From Pseudomonas sp. W4I3 (GTDB taxonomy: Bacteria; Pseudomonadota; Gammaproteobacteria; Pseudomonadales; Pseudomonadaceae), in assembly GCF_030816195.1 (NCBI RefSeq), contig NZ_JAUSXS010000001.1:2379501-2443500 (forward strand): a DNA stretch of 64,000 bases, given 5' to 3'. Below, piece after piece: positions 56,943 to 64,000 of this stretch. A program made the position numbers and the translations under genes. The notes below the pieces were generated by a model, which made no database searches, was not told the DNA's origin, and saw only the letters and a program-made list of their open reading frames with translations. Every line of letters begins with the position of its first letter. Position 1 is the first letter of the stretch.

Positions 56943-56948
56943 GGCGCT

Positions 56949-57012
56949 ATCGGGGGCAAGCCCCCTCCCACATGTGGCGTGCATACAGTGTGGGAGGGGG
57001 CTTGCCCCCGAT
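56949..57012. repeat. REPIN between YcaQ-like and class II DAHP synthase
   Basis: ATCGGGGGCAAGCCCCCTCC (from 56949) is inverted at 56989-57012 (ending GGCTTGCCCCCGAT) with a 16-base spacer. Confidence 0.9.
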
Positions 57013-57037
57013 GGCGATGGTCCAGGCGATCACAACC

Positions 57038-58384
57038 CTAGCGTTTGACCTGTTTCAGGGTCTCGGCAATCAGGAACGCCAGTTCCAGCGACTGATCGGC
57101 ATTCATCCGAGGGTCGCAGTGGGTGTGGTAGCGGTCCGACAAACCATCCTCGGTGATCGGTCGTGCGCCGCCGATGCATTCGGTGACGTTCTGCCCGGTC
57201 ATCTCGATATGGATGCCGCCGGCATAGCTGCCTTCGGCCTGATGGACCTGGAAGAACTCCTTCACTTCGCCGAGGATTTGCGCGAAGTCGCGGGTCTTGT
57301 AGCCGCTGCTGGCCTTGATGGTATTGCCATGCATCGGGTCAGAGCTCCACAGCACCTGCTTGCCTTCGCGCTGAACGGCGCGAATCAGGGCTGGCAGGTG
57401 GTCGCCGACCTTAGTGGCGCCCATGCGGGCGATCAGGTTCAAGCGGCCAGGGTCGTTGTCCGGGTTGAGGATGTCGATCAGGCGGATCAGGTCGTCCGGG
57501 TTCATGCTCGGGCCGACCTTGACACCGATCGGGTTGTTCACCCCGCGCAGGAACTCGACGTGGGCGCCATCCAGCTGGCGTGTACGGTCGCCAATCCAGA
57601 GCATATGGGCCGAGCAGTCGTAGTAGTCGTTGGTCAGGCTGTCACGACGCACGAAGGCTTCTTCATAGTTGAGCAGCAACGCTTCGTGAGCGGTGAAGAA
57701 GCTGGTCTCGCGCAGTTGCGGCGAATCGTCCATGCCGCAGGCGCGCATGAAGGCCAGGGTTTCGTCGATGCGGTCGGCCAGTTGGCTGTATTTCTCGGCC
57801 AGCGCGGAGTTGGCAATAAAGTCCAGGTTCCACTTGTGCACCTGGTGCAGGTCAGCGAAGCCGCCCTGGGCAAAGGCACGCAGCAGGTTGAGGGTGGCGG
57901 TGGACTGGTGGTAGCTCTGCAGCAGGCGGTCCGGGTCCGGTACGCGGCTTTTTTCGTCAAAGCCGATGCCATTGACGATGTCGCCGCGGTAGGCCGGCAG
58001 GGTGATGCCGTCGATGGTTTCATCGTTGGACGAACGCGGCTTGGCGAACTGGCCGGCCATGCGCCCGACCTTCACCACTGGGCAGCCGGCGGCGAAGGTC
58101 ATGACGATCGCCATCTGCAGCAGCACTTTGAAGGTGTCACGGATTTTTGCGGCGGAAAACTCGGCAAAGCTCTCGGCGCAGTCACCGCCTTGCAGCAGGA
58201 AGGCGCGACCCTGGGTCACTTCGGCAAACTGACGACGCAATTCGCGGGCTTCCCCGGCAAACACCAGTGGCGGGTAACTGGCCAGGCTCTGCTCGACTTG
58301 CAGCAGGTGCGCGGCATCCGGGTACCGGGGTTGTTGCTGGATCGGCAAGGCACGCCAGCTGTCGGGGCTCCAGGGTTGGCTCAT
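57038..58384 (-). CDS. Class II DAHP synthase
   Basis: The 448-residue enzyme of the plant/microbial class II type is unrelated in sequence to the class I enzyme at 42100-43176. Motifs are [63 protein letters not shown], and SDPMHGNTI. It makes DAHP for the shikimate pathway or a linked secondary pathway; neither phenazine genes nor other biosynthesis genes are adjacent. ATG 58384 or the ATG one codon before is the start. Confidence 0.96.
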   Translation of the reverse strand: MSQPWSPDSWRALPIQQQPRYPDAAHLLQVEQSLASYPPLVFAGEARELRRQFAEVTQGRAFLLQGGDCAESFAEFSAAKIRDTFKVLLQMAIVMTFAAGCPVVKVGRMAGQFAKPRSSNDETIDGITLPAYRGDIVNGIGFDEKSRVPDPDRLLQSYHQSTATLNLLRAFAQGGFADLHQVHKWNLDFIANSALAEKYSQLADRIDETLAFMRACGMDDSPQLRETSFFTAHEALLLNYEEAFVRRDSLTNDYYDCSAHMLWIGDRTRQLDGAHVEFLRGVNNPIGVKVGPSMNPDDLIRLIDILNPDNDPGRLNLIARMGATKVGDHLPALIRAVQREGKQVLWSSDPMHGNTIKASSGYKTRDFAQILGEVKEFFQVHQAEGSYAGGIHIEMTGQNVTECIGGARPITEDGLSDRYHTHCDPRMNADQSLELAFLIAETLKQVKR

Positions 58385-58508
58385 CATGCACTCGTTGGGT
58401 AGGTTGACGTTCGGGCGTCATGTTAGCAGCAATTAGTGCGTGACCTGCTGCTGCCGCTTGGCCGACAATCGCGCACTTTGCCCCGCAGCAAACCCGTTAG
58501 GAGTAGTG

Positions 58509-59264
58509 ATGAGCGAGGAGCGTGTCGAGCGCCTGCTGGCCGAAGTCCATGATGAGTTCGGCATGATCCGCGTGCTGGAAGTGGCCGATTACCGTTTTCT
58601 CGAATTCGGCGATGCCATCGAGCAGAGCTGTGTGTTCACAGCCGACCCAAGCTGGCTGGAGTACGACTACACCCGCGCCATGTTGATTGGGGCGTTGTGC
58701 CATGAGCAGCCCGAAAGCGCGCTGTTTCTTGGCCTGGGCGCCGGCACGCTGACCCAGGCATGCCTCAAGTTCCTGGCGCTGGAGGATGTCGAAGCCATCG
58801 AGCTGCGCCCCGACGTACCGCGCCTGGCCATTGAATACCTGGGCCTGGACGATGATCCTCGCCTGTATATCCGTATCGGCGATGCCCTGGAGTTGCTCGA
58901 CAGCGCCGAATCGGCCGAACTGATCTTCGTCGACCTGTACACCGACGTGGGGCCAGGCGTCGGCCATCTGGCCTGGACATTCCTCGAGAATTGCCAGAAG
59001 AAGCTCAATCCCGGCGGCTGGCTGGTGATCAACCAATGGGCCACCGACGATGGCAAGCCGCTGGGCGCGGCCTTGTTGCGCGGGTTGTATCACCGGCATT
59101 ACTGGGAACTGCCGGTGAAGGAGGGCAACGTGATCCTGCTGGTGCCTTCGGAGCTCGATCAGGAGCTGGACCTGGACGCGCTGTCCGCTCGCGCCGAGGC
59201 CTTGGCGCCGCGACTGGGTTATTCGTTGCAGACGTTGATCAAGGCGATTCGGCCGGCGACCTAG
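58509..59264 (+). CDS. Spermidine synthase-like (SpeE-fold) protein
   Basis: The 251-residue protein contains the Rossmann methyltransferase-like fold of polyamine synthases: FLGLGAGTLTQACLKFLALEDVEAIELRPDV (SAM-binding), IRIGDALELLDSAES, and IFVDLYTDVGPGVGHLAW. The N-terminal beta-strand domain of true SpeE is reduced. It may act on other methyl or aminopropyl transfers. TTAGGAGTAGTG precedes ATG 58509; a 69-base in-frame extension upstream lacks such a site. Confidence 0.85.
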   Translation: MSEERVERLLAEVHDEFGMIRVLEVADYRFLEFGDAIEQSCVFTADPSWLEYDYTRAMLIGALCHEQPESALFLGLGAGTLTQACLKFLALEDVEAIELRPDVPRLAIEYLGLDDDPRLYIRIGDALELLDSAESAELIFVDLYTDVGPGVGHLAWTFLENCQKKLNPGGWLVINQWATDDGKPLGAALLRGLYHRHYWELPVKEGNVILLVPSELDQELDLDALSARAEALAPRLGYSLQTLIKAIRPAT

Positions 59265-59281
59265 GCGTCTGTTCCGGCGCT

Positions 59282-59347
59282 ATCGGGAGCAAGCCCCCTC
59301 CCACACTTGCAACGCATTTCAACTGTGGGAGGGGGCTTGCTCCCGAT
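59282..59347. repeat. REPIN between SpeE-like and crotonase genes
   Basis: ATCGGGAGCAAGCCCCCTCC (from 59282) is inverted at 59324-59347 (ending GGCTTGCTCCCGAT) across an 18-base spacer. Confidence 0.9.
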
Positions 59348-59365
59348 GAGGCCGGCACTGCCCGC

Positions 59366-60157
59366 TCAAATCCCCTTGAACACCCCCGGCCGCTTCTCGA
59401 CCATCGCCCTTACGCCCTCCTTGGCGTCTTCGCTGTTGAGCAACTTGTCCACCATCGGCGGCAATGCGGCGGCCGCCACAGTCTCGCCTTCCGTGCGGGC
59501 CAATCGCGCCGACATCAGCGTTGCCTGCACCCCAAGCGGAGCCTGGCGTGCGATGCGATTGGCCAGCTCGATGGCACGCGGCAGCAGGTCTTCGCTGGCC
59601 ATCACTTCCTGCACCAGGCCCAGGCGCAAGGCTTCATGGGCGTCGAACTCATCGCCGGTCAACAACCAGCGCATCGCATTGCCCCAGCCGGCGATCTGGT
59701 GAAAGCGTAATGTCGCGCCGCCAAACGGAAATATCCCACGCTGCACTTCCATCTGCGCAAAGCGGGTGTTGCTGGCGCACAAGTTGATATCCGCCGCCAG
59801 CATCAGTTCGATGCCGATAGTCAGGCAGTAGCCTTGGGCGGCAACGATCACCGGCTTGTTCACCCTGGGGCCTGCGAACACGCCCCAGGGATCGCAGCCT
59901 CCCAGGGGCGGTTGCCAGCCGCCGGCCATTACCCCGCTGACATTGGCCAGGTCGAGCCCGGCAGTGAAGTGGTCGCCATGGGCAAACACCACGGCAACCC
60001 GTGCATCATTGTTTCGATCAAAATCACCATAGGCCATGCTCAACTCGTTGAGCAGGTCCAGGTCGAACGCGTTACGCTTCGCCACTCGATCCAGCCCCAG
60101 TAGCAGGACATGGCCCTGGAGTTCACGCGATACGCGGCTGGTGCTGGCTTGATTCAT
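59366..60157 (-). CDS. Enoyl-CoA hydratase/isomerase (crotonase) family
   Basis: The 263-residue protein has an oxyanion loop VVFAHGDHFTAGLDLAN and GYCLTIGIELMLAADINLCA. One catalytic-type glutamate sits in NTRFAQMEVQRGIFPFGGA, but the second position varies. Crotonases hydrate or isomerise acyl-CoA. No neighbours with beta-oxidation functions are seen. A poor-quality ribosome site precedes ATG 60157. Confidence 0.9.
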   Translation of the reverse strand: MNQASTSRVSRELQGHVLLLGLDRVAKRNAFDLDLLNELSMAYGDFDRNNDARVAVVFAHGDHFTAGLDLANVSGVMAGGWQPPLGGCDPWGVFAGPRVNKPVIVAAQGYCLTIGIELMLAADINLCASNTRFAQMEVQRGIFPFGGATLRFHQIAGWGNAMRWLLTGDEFDAHEALRLGLVQEVMASEDLLPRAIELANRIARQAPLGVQATLMSARLARTEGETVAAAALPPMVDKLLNSEDAKEGVRAMVEKRPGVFKGI

Positions 60158-60581
60158 CGGGTGTGCCCTCGGGCGCTAAAAATAGGTTTCAGACCAAAGG
60201 GCCGGTCTGTACAGGTGAATCGTTTAAGCGTGATGCCCAGCAGGGCCGGGCCTTTGAAAAATAGACCCTGGCGCACTTATCTGCAAAGACCGTGACGCAG
60301 CGTGGTTTATCGGTGCTTTCTGATAAAAAAAGCTCCCTTTTTCAGCTATTTCCGGTATAGTGCGCGCCGGCCTTTAACCGGGCCGCGTTTAGGTAGCGCA
60401 ATTCCCCGAAGTCAGCTTCGGCTGCACGTCCGCACAGCGGACTCTCCCTTGACGAATCTTTTTCATTCATTCGTTTTCGCAAATCCCCGCCGACAAAGCA
60501 GCCAGGGCGACTCTTGAGTCTCAACACGGCATGCGCAGCTTTGGAGCATGGGTCTTTGCGGATGCACTTAGAGGCAGACCC
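60158..60581. promoter_or_regulatory. Long leader region of the DEAD-box helicase gene
   Basis: About 420 bases with no gene. The + strand holds TATAGT (60356-60361), a possible -10. Downstream are two compact hairpins, CCGAAG-TCAG-CTTCGG (60406-60421) and GTCCGC-ACA-GCGGAC (60428-60442), then a T-rich stretch and the ribosome site GAGGCAG. If transcription starts near 60368, the 5' leader is about 210 bases, as often seen in cold-shock helicase genes. The start point is inferred. Confidence 0.45.
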
Positions 60582-62255
60582 ATGACCCAGGAAACCGGCG
60601 GCTTCGCCGCTTTTAATCTTAATCCGAACATTCTCGCCGCCGTCATCGCGACTGGCTACGAAGAACCTTCGGCTATTCAGCAGCAATCGATCCCGATCAT
60701 CATGGCCGGCCAGGACATGATTGGCCAGGCGCAAACCGGTACCGGTAAAACCGCCGCGTTCGCCCTGCCTATCCTGCACTGCATCGATCCTGCCAAGCGC
60801 GAACCGCAAGCCCTGATCCTGGCGCCAACCCGTGAGTTGGCGCTGCAAGTAGCAACCGCTTTCGAAACCTACGCCAAGCAAATGCCAGGTGTAACCGTTG
60901 TGGCCGTTTACGGCGGCGCGCCTATGGGCCCACAACTGAAAGCCATCCGCAATGGCGCACAGATCGTTGTCGCCACCCCGGGCCGTCTGTGCGACCACCT
61001 GCGTCGTGACGAGAAAGTCCTGTCGACCGTGAACCACCTGGTTCTCGACGAAGCCGACGAAATGCTGAAACTGGGCTTCATGGACGACCTGGAAGTCATC
61101 TTCAAGGCGCTGCCACCGACCCGTCAGACCGTGCTGTTCTCGGCCACTCTGCCGCAGTCGATCCGTGCCATTGCCGAACGCCATCTGCGCGATCCGCAAC
61201 ACGTGAAGATCCAGACCAAGACCCAGACCGTTACCGCGATCGAACAGGCTCACCTGTTGGTTCACGCTGACCAGAAGACCTCGGCTGTATTGAGCCTGCT
61301 GGAAGTCGAAGACTTCGACGCCCTGATCATGTTCGTGCGCACCAAGCAAGCGACCCTGGACCTGGCCAGCGCCCTGGAAGCCAAAGGCTACAAGGCCGCC
61401 GCGCTGAACGGTGACATCGCCCAGAACCAGCGTGAGCGCGTGATCGACTCCCTCAAGGATGGCCGCCTGGACATCGTTGTGGCGACCGACGTTGCCGCTC
61501 GTGGTCTCGACGTTCCGCGTATCACCCACGTGTTCAACGTTGACATGCCTTACGATCCAGAGTCCTACGTTCACCGTATCGGCCGTACCGGCCGTGCCGG
61601 TCGCGAAGGTCGTGCACTGCTGCTGGTGACTCCACGTGAGCGCCGCATGCTGCAAGTGATCGAGCGTGTAACCGGCCAGAAAGTCGCTGAAGTGCGCCTG
61701 CCGGATGCCCAAGCCGTTCTCGATGCCCGCATCAAGAAACTGACCAACAGCCTGGCGCCGCTGGTGGCTGACGCTGAATCGACCCACGGCGACCTGCTGG
61801 ACCGCCTGACCGCCGATATCGGTTGCACCCCGCGTGCCCTGGCTGCAGCGTTGCTGCGCAAAGCCACCAACGGTCAGGCCCTGACCCTGGCAGCGATCGA
61901 GAAGGAACGCCCACTGGTCCCGAACAACGCGCCACGCGGTGATCGTCCAGAGCGTACCGGCGACCGTCCAGACCGTGGTGATCGTGAGCGTCGTGCTCCG
62001 GTTCCATTGGCTGAAGGTCGTGCTCGTTGCCGTACCGCGCTGGGTGCGCGTGACGGTATTGCTGCCAAGAACCTGCTGGGCGCTATCCTCAACGAGGGTG
62101 GCCTGGCACGTGAAGCCATCGGTCGCATCCAGGTCCGTGACAGCTTCTCCCTGGTGGAGCTGCCGGAAGACGGTCTGGAAAAACTGCTGGCCAAGCTGAA
62201 AGACACACGCGTTGCCGGCAAGCAGTTGAAGCTGCGTCGCTACCGCGAAGATTGA
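60582..62255 (+). CDS. deaD: DEAD-box RNA helicase (DeaD/CsdA type)
   Basis: The 557-residue helicase shows the Q motif (about 12-40), AQTGTGKTAAF, PTRELALQV, ATPGRL, DEADEML, FSATLPQ, and HRIGRTGRAGREG. A C-terminal RNA-binding extension includes an Arg/Asp-rich linker (RGDRPERTGDRPDRGDRERR) and a DbpA-like RNA-binding domain (about 475-557). DeaD acts in ribosome assembly and RNA turnover, often in cold. ATG 60582 is set by GAGGCAG and homologues (MTQETGGFAAFNL). A terminator follows. Confidence 0.96.
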   Translation: MTQETGGFAAFNLNPNILAAVIATGYEEPSAIQQQSIPIIMAGQDMIGQAQTGTGKTAAFALPILHCIDPAKREPQALILAPTRELALQVATAFETYAKQMPGVTVVAVYGGAPMGPQLKAIRNGAQIVVATPGRLCDHLRRDEKVLSTVNHLVLDEADEMLKLGFMDDLEVIFKALPPTRQTVLFSATLPQSIRAIAERHLRDPQHVKIQTKTQTVTAIEQAHLLVHADQKTSAVLSLLEVEDFDALIMFVRTKQATLDLASALEAKGYKAAALNGDIAQNQRERVIDSLKDGRLDIVVATDVAARGLDVPRITHVFNVDMPYDPESYVHRIGRTGRAGREGRALLLVTPRERRMLQVIERVTGQKVAEVRLPDAQAVLDARIKKLTNSLAPLVADAESTHGDLLDRLTADIGCTPRALAAALLRKATNGQALTLAAIEKERPLVPNNAPRGDRPERTGDRPDRGDRERRAPVPLAEGRARCRTALGARDGIAAKNLLGAILNEGGLAREAIGRIQVRDSFSLVELPEDGLEKLLAKLKDTRVAGKQLKLRRYRED

Positions 62256-62284
62256 TCCGCCCTTCGGGCTGATTGATCGCACAT

Positions 62285-62318
62285 AAAAAATCCCCGACCG
62301 GTTCGGGGATTTTTTTTG
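62285..62318 (+). terminator. Terminator of the helicase gene
   Basis: AAAAAATCCCCGA (62285-62297) and TCGGGGATTTTTTTT face each other around CCGGT. A strong T-run follows. Confidence 0.93.
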
Positions 62319-62490
62319 TCTCGGGTTCCGTATTTATCGTTTGGATTTTTTATCCGTTCAGGGCGCGCATCGGCTGAAGGTTAAACAAAACAGAGTGGAT
62401 GCCTGCCTTGTTATCTTCAGTAAAGTCCGATGGTTGGTGGTAACCCAGATAGTTAATCTTTTTACTCTTGTCAATGAGCGAGGATAATCG

Positions 62491-63672
62491 ATGAACATTC
62501 AAGGTAGTCCACTGGCACAGAGTTATGGGTCGTTACGGGATGTCGGGGTGGTCGTCTCCGATGCACCTATGAAAAAAGCTCCACATCCGATGCAGGCGAC
62601 ACTGGATGGACTGGGTATTGATGTGAACTTGAATGACCGGTCAGCGCAGAACTCTCAAGGCGTGCGTACGGTCTTTGCTCAGAAAACTCCAACTGGGTAC
62701 GACTTGAATACCGGGCTATTTATTAATGATCCTGCGCAGGGCGATCGGTATGGAGAGTTTAGGTTTTACTCAGGGTTGGGTGCAAAGAAATACCAAAGTC
62801 CAGAGTGCAATGTGTTGAGTTTTGATAAGCCAAGTCTTGACCGCCTGAAGAGTACGTATCACGGCGTGGAGGGTGTTACGAAATTCTTGCATGAATTCCT
62901 CAATTTGGCGCCCTGTAAGGACAGCGAGGGCTATCAACTTTCCCCCAAAAGATTCGAATATTTTTCGCCGAAGGACAGCGCATCAAATGGGTTTTTGATA
63001 TTCCCAAATTTGCCCTACATCGATATGAAAGAATATTCCGAGAGTGCGGAATCTCTCAAGAATAAGAAGGGCGGTGTAACCCTGGGCGCTTGGGCAATTC
63101 ATCCTAATCAACCAATGCCTTTGATAGAGCAGATGACAGGCGGCGCCGCTGCCCGTCGGGAGTTCAAAGGCGATGATAAGAGTAACTCACGAAACCTGGA
63201 CGAGATTGAGAAGGGGACCGGTGTCAAGTACCTTTCCTCTATTCTTGATCTGGATAAAAGCGATTTGCCCATGCTGGAAAAGTTAAAGGCAGATTCTTAT
63301 CGCCATCTTTCTGAAACGTATGACGTGAAGGCCGGGGAGGACAAAATTAAAATGTTTTTCCATTTTCCGGTTGCAGAAAAGACCGCAACGTTACACCTGC
63401 ATGTCTGGGCGAATAAGGCTGATCACCCGCTTAATAACGCTCGGTCATTCGAGCTTGATGAAATAATCAAGACCCTGTCCAGTGGAGGTACTGTAGAAAA
63501 TATGGTGCTTAACCGCAACGGTGGAAAGTTCTACGTGCCGACATCTGACACCATCGGTTCAATAGACGGAATCCCTAATGGCGGCGTGCGAAGTAATCCT
63601 CATGTCATGATGTACTCCTCTTCGCCTGATCTTACAAATTTACGCTGTATGACCCTTCAGGCTAACGGCTGA
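62491..63672 (+). CDS. HIT/DcpS-like protein, possible secreted effector
   Basis: The 393-residue protein is AT-richer than its neighbours. From about residue 155 the sequence tracks the eukaryotic mRNA cap scavenger DcpS: KRFEYFSPKDSASNGFLIFPNLPY (DcpS has ...NPDPSDGFVLIPDLKW). Later LDLDKSDLPMLEKLKADSY, then KIKMFFHFPVAEKTATLHLHVWAN, which matches the HIT-box region LHYLPSYYHLHVHF. The HIT motif here is HLHVW, His302 and His304, the central His being the nucleophile in HIT proteins; the third His is replaced by Trp306. An insertion of about 65 residues (around 195-250) separates the first two blocks. The N-terminus is polar, has Ile3 and no acidic residue in the first 12, features seen in type III effectors. 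No hrp box is visible upstream. GAGG precedes the ATG. Cap hydrolase activity is inferred, not shown. Confidence 0.75.
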   Translation: MNIQGSPLAQSYGSLRDVGVVVSDAPMKKAPHPMQATLDGLGIDVNLNDRSAQNSQGVRTVFAQKTPTGYDLNTGLFINDPAQGDRYGEFRFYSGLGAKKYQSPECNVLSFDKPSLDRLKSTYHGVEGVTKFLHEFLNLAPCKDSEGYQLSPKRFEYFSPKDSASNGFLIFPNLPYIDMKEYSESAESLKNKKGGVTLGAWAIHPNQPMPLIEQMTGGAAARREFKGDDKSNSRNLDEIEKGTGVKYLSSILDLDKSDLPMLEKLKADSYRHLSETYDVKAGEDKIKMFFHFPVAEKTATLHLHVWANKADHPLNNARSFELDEIIKTLSSGGTVENMVLNRNGGKFYVPTSDTIGSIDGIPNGGVRSNPHVMMYSSSPDLTNLRCMTLQANG

Positions 63673-63694
63673 TATAGGTATTAGTCGATGACAC

Positions 63695-63779
63695 TGACCG
63701 GCACTTTGGTGAAAATGGGTCGAACCAGCACCAAAGACAGTGGAAGTAACTATTCAATAGAGGATGCCGGTCATTTTTG
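63695..63779. repeat. Nested inverted repeats, possible IS relic or terminator
   Basis: Outer arms TGACCGGCA (63695-63703) and TGCCGGTCA (63765-63773) enclose inner arms CTTTGGTG (63704-63711) and CACCAAAG (63729-63736). A TTTTTG run follows the outer arm. The content (ACCGGCACTTTGGTGAAAATG) resembles the ends of IS21-type elements as I recall them, so it may be a collapsed IS or MITE. It could also serve as terminator for the HIT-like gene. Confidence 0.4.
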
Positions 63780-63849
63780 TCAGTAGGATTCCAGTTGAAG
63801 GGGCCGATAGATATAGTGGGATGCGTTGCATTGATCCGCCAGCGGCGTG

Positions 63850-64000
63850 CTAATCAAACCGATAGATATCCATTCCCAGTGCACCCATAGTGAAACCCTG
63901 ATGCGTGACGCTAAATGCTTTTCCCGCGCCTCGCGCAAAGAATAACGGCAACAGATGTTCATCGCTGGGATGGCTGCGTTCGGCATGGGGGGCCAGGTGT
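63850..64000 (-). CDS. Extradiol DOPA-dioxygenase family protein (3' end, partial)
   Basis: Reading leftward from the window edge, about 49 C-terminal codons are seen: LAPHAERSHPSDEHLLPLFFAR and FTMGALGMDIYRFD before TAG 63850-63852. The HPSDEHLLPLFFA block is typical of 4,5-DOPA dioxygenase extradiol (YgiD) LigB-fold enzymes, which are zinc-dependent. The start lies beyond the window. A competing frame (63780-63986) overlaps it but shows no family features. Confidence 0.88.
   Translation of the reverse strand, partial: HLAPHAERSHPSDEHLLPLFFARGAGKAFSVTHQGFTMGALGMDIYRFD

Noticed and set aside
56879..58402. 507-codon plus-strand frame
   Set aside because: It is antisense to the class II DAHP synthase.
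60342..62282. 646-codon minus-strand frame
   Set aside because: It is opposite the DEAD-box helicase, which shows every motif; the antisense product has no recognisable features.
62256..62490. Searched for a hrp box (GGAACC with CCAC partner) before the HIT-like gene
   Set aside because: No plus-strand GGAACC or good partner found, so HrpL control is not supported.

Overview
This window is from a fluorescent-group Pseudomonas chromosome. Support for this comes from a WbpM homologue followed by a ComEA-type gene, kdpFABC-DE, oprI, the earP-efp pair with Arg32 in EF-P, and ohr-ohrR. In addition, many GC-rich palindromes of the REP/REPIN type typical of P. fluorescens relatives lie between genes. 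No rRNA, tRNA or CRISPR array was seen. All calls were made by eye from sequence, with no database search.

Layout. (1) 1-5.0 kb: the end of an O-antigen/LPS region with wbpM split by a one-base frameshift, an inverted sugar acetyltransferase, a ComEA-like protein, and a GntR/FCD regulator in operon with a DUF1989 protein. (2) 5.0-15.2 kb: a DUF2897 protein, an ethanolamine-type APC permease, and the full potassium uptake operon kdpFABC plus kdpDE, with palindromic repeats in every gap after kdpB. (3) 15.3-19.0 kb: a patatin, a small lipoprotein, a CHAD protein, a thioesterase and a DUF962 protein. (4) 19.0-24.8 kb: an RHS polymorphic toxin locus. A GC-rich RHS core switches abruptly to an AT-rich 140-residue tip with a ParB-like DGHHR motif, followed by an overlapping likely immunity gene and an apparent older tip/immunity remnant. 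(5) 24.9-30.1 kb: a chemoreceptor, TatD, an MltF-type lytic transglycosylase, DoxX and a small unknown protein. (6) 30.1-34.8 kb: a three-gene ABC system resembling GldA/GldF/GldG, divergent from an unrecognised coiled-coil protein. (7) 34.9-41.1 kb: greB, a YbbA/YbbP-type ABC pair divergent from a TesA-type esterase, an L,D-transpeptidase, and oprI. (8) 41.7-50.5 kb: GNAT, a class I DAHP synthase, PilZ, thioredoxin-like, a PanE-like reductase, a 5'-nucleotidase, a universal stress protein, cysB, a GreA/GreB-like factor, and earP-efp. (9) 50.5-60.2 kb: an HSL-type esterase, ohr/ohrR with visible operators, two LysR regulators flanking a TSUP exporter, DUF1127, a YcaQ-like protein, a class II DAHP synthase, a spermidine-synthase-like protein and a crotonase. 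(10) 60.2-64 kb: a DEAD-box helicase with a long structured leader, an AT-richer gene whose C-terminal half resembles the eukaryotic DcpS decapping scavenger (HIT fold), a nested inverted repeat that may be an IS relic, and the 3' end of a DOPA-dioxygenase-type gene.

The most unusual items are the DcpS/HIT-like protein (62491-63672), the RHS/ParB-like toxin with its orphan cassette (19065-24755), the Gld-like ABC locus with its divergent coiled-coil partner (30118-34764), and the wbpM frameshift (962-965). Most of the rest is conserved housekeeping.
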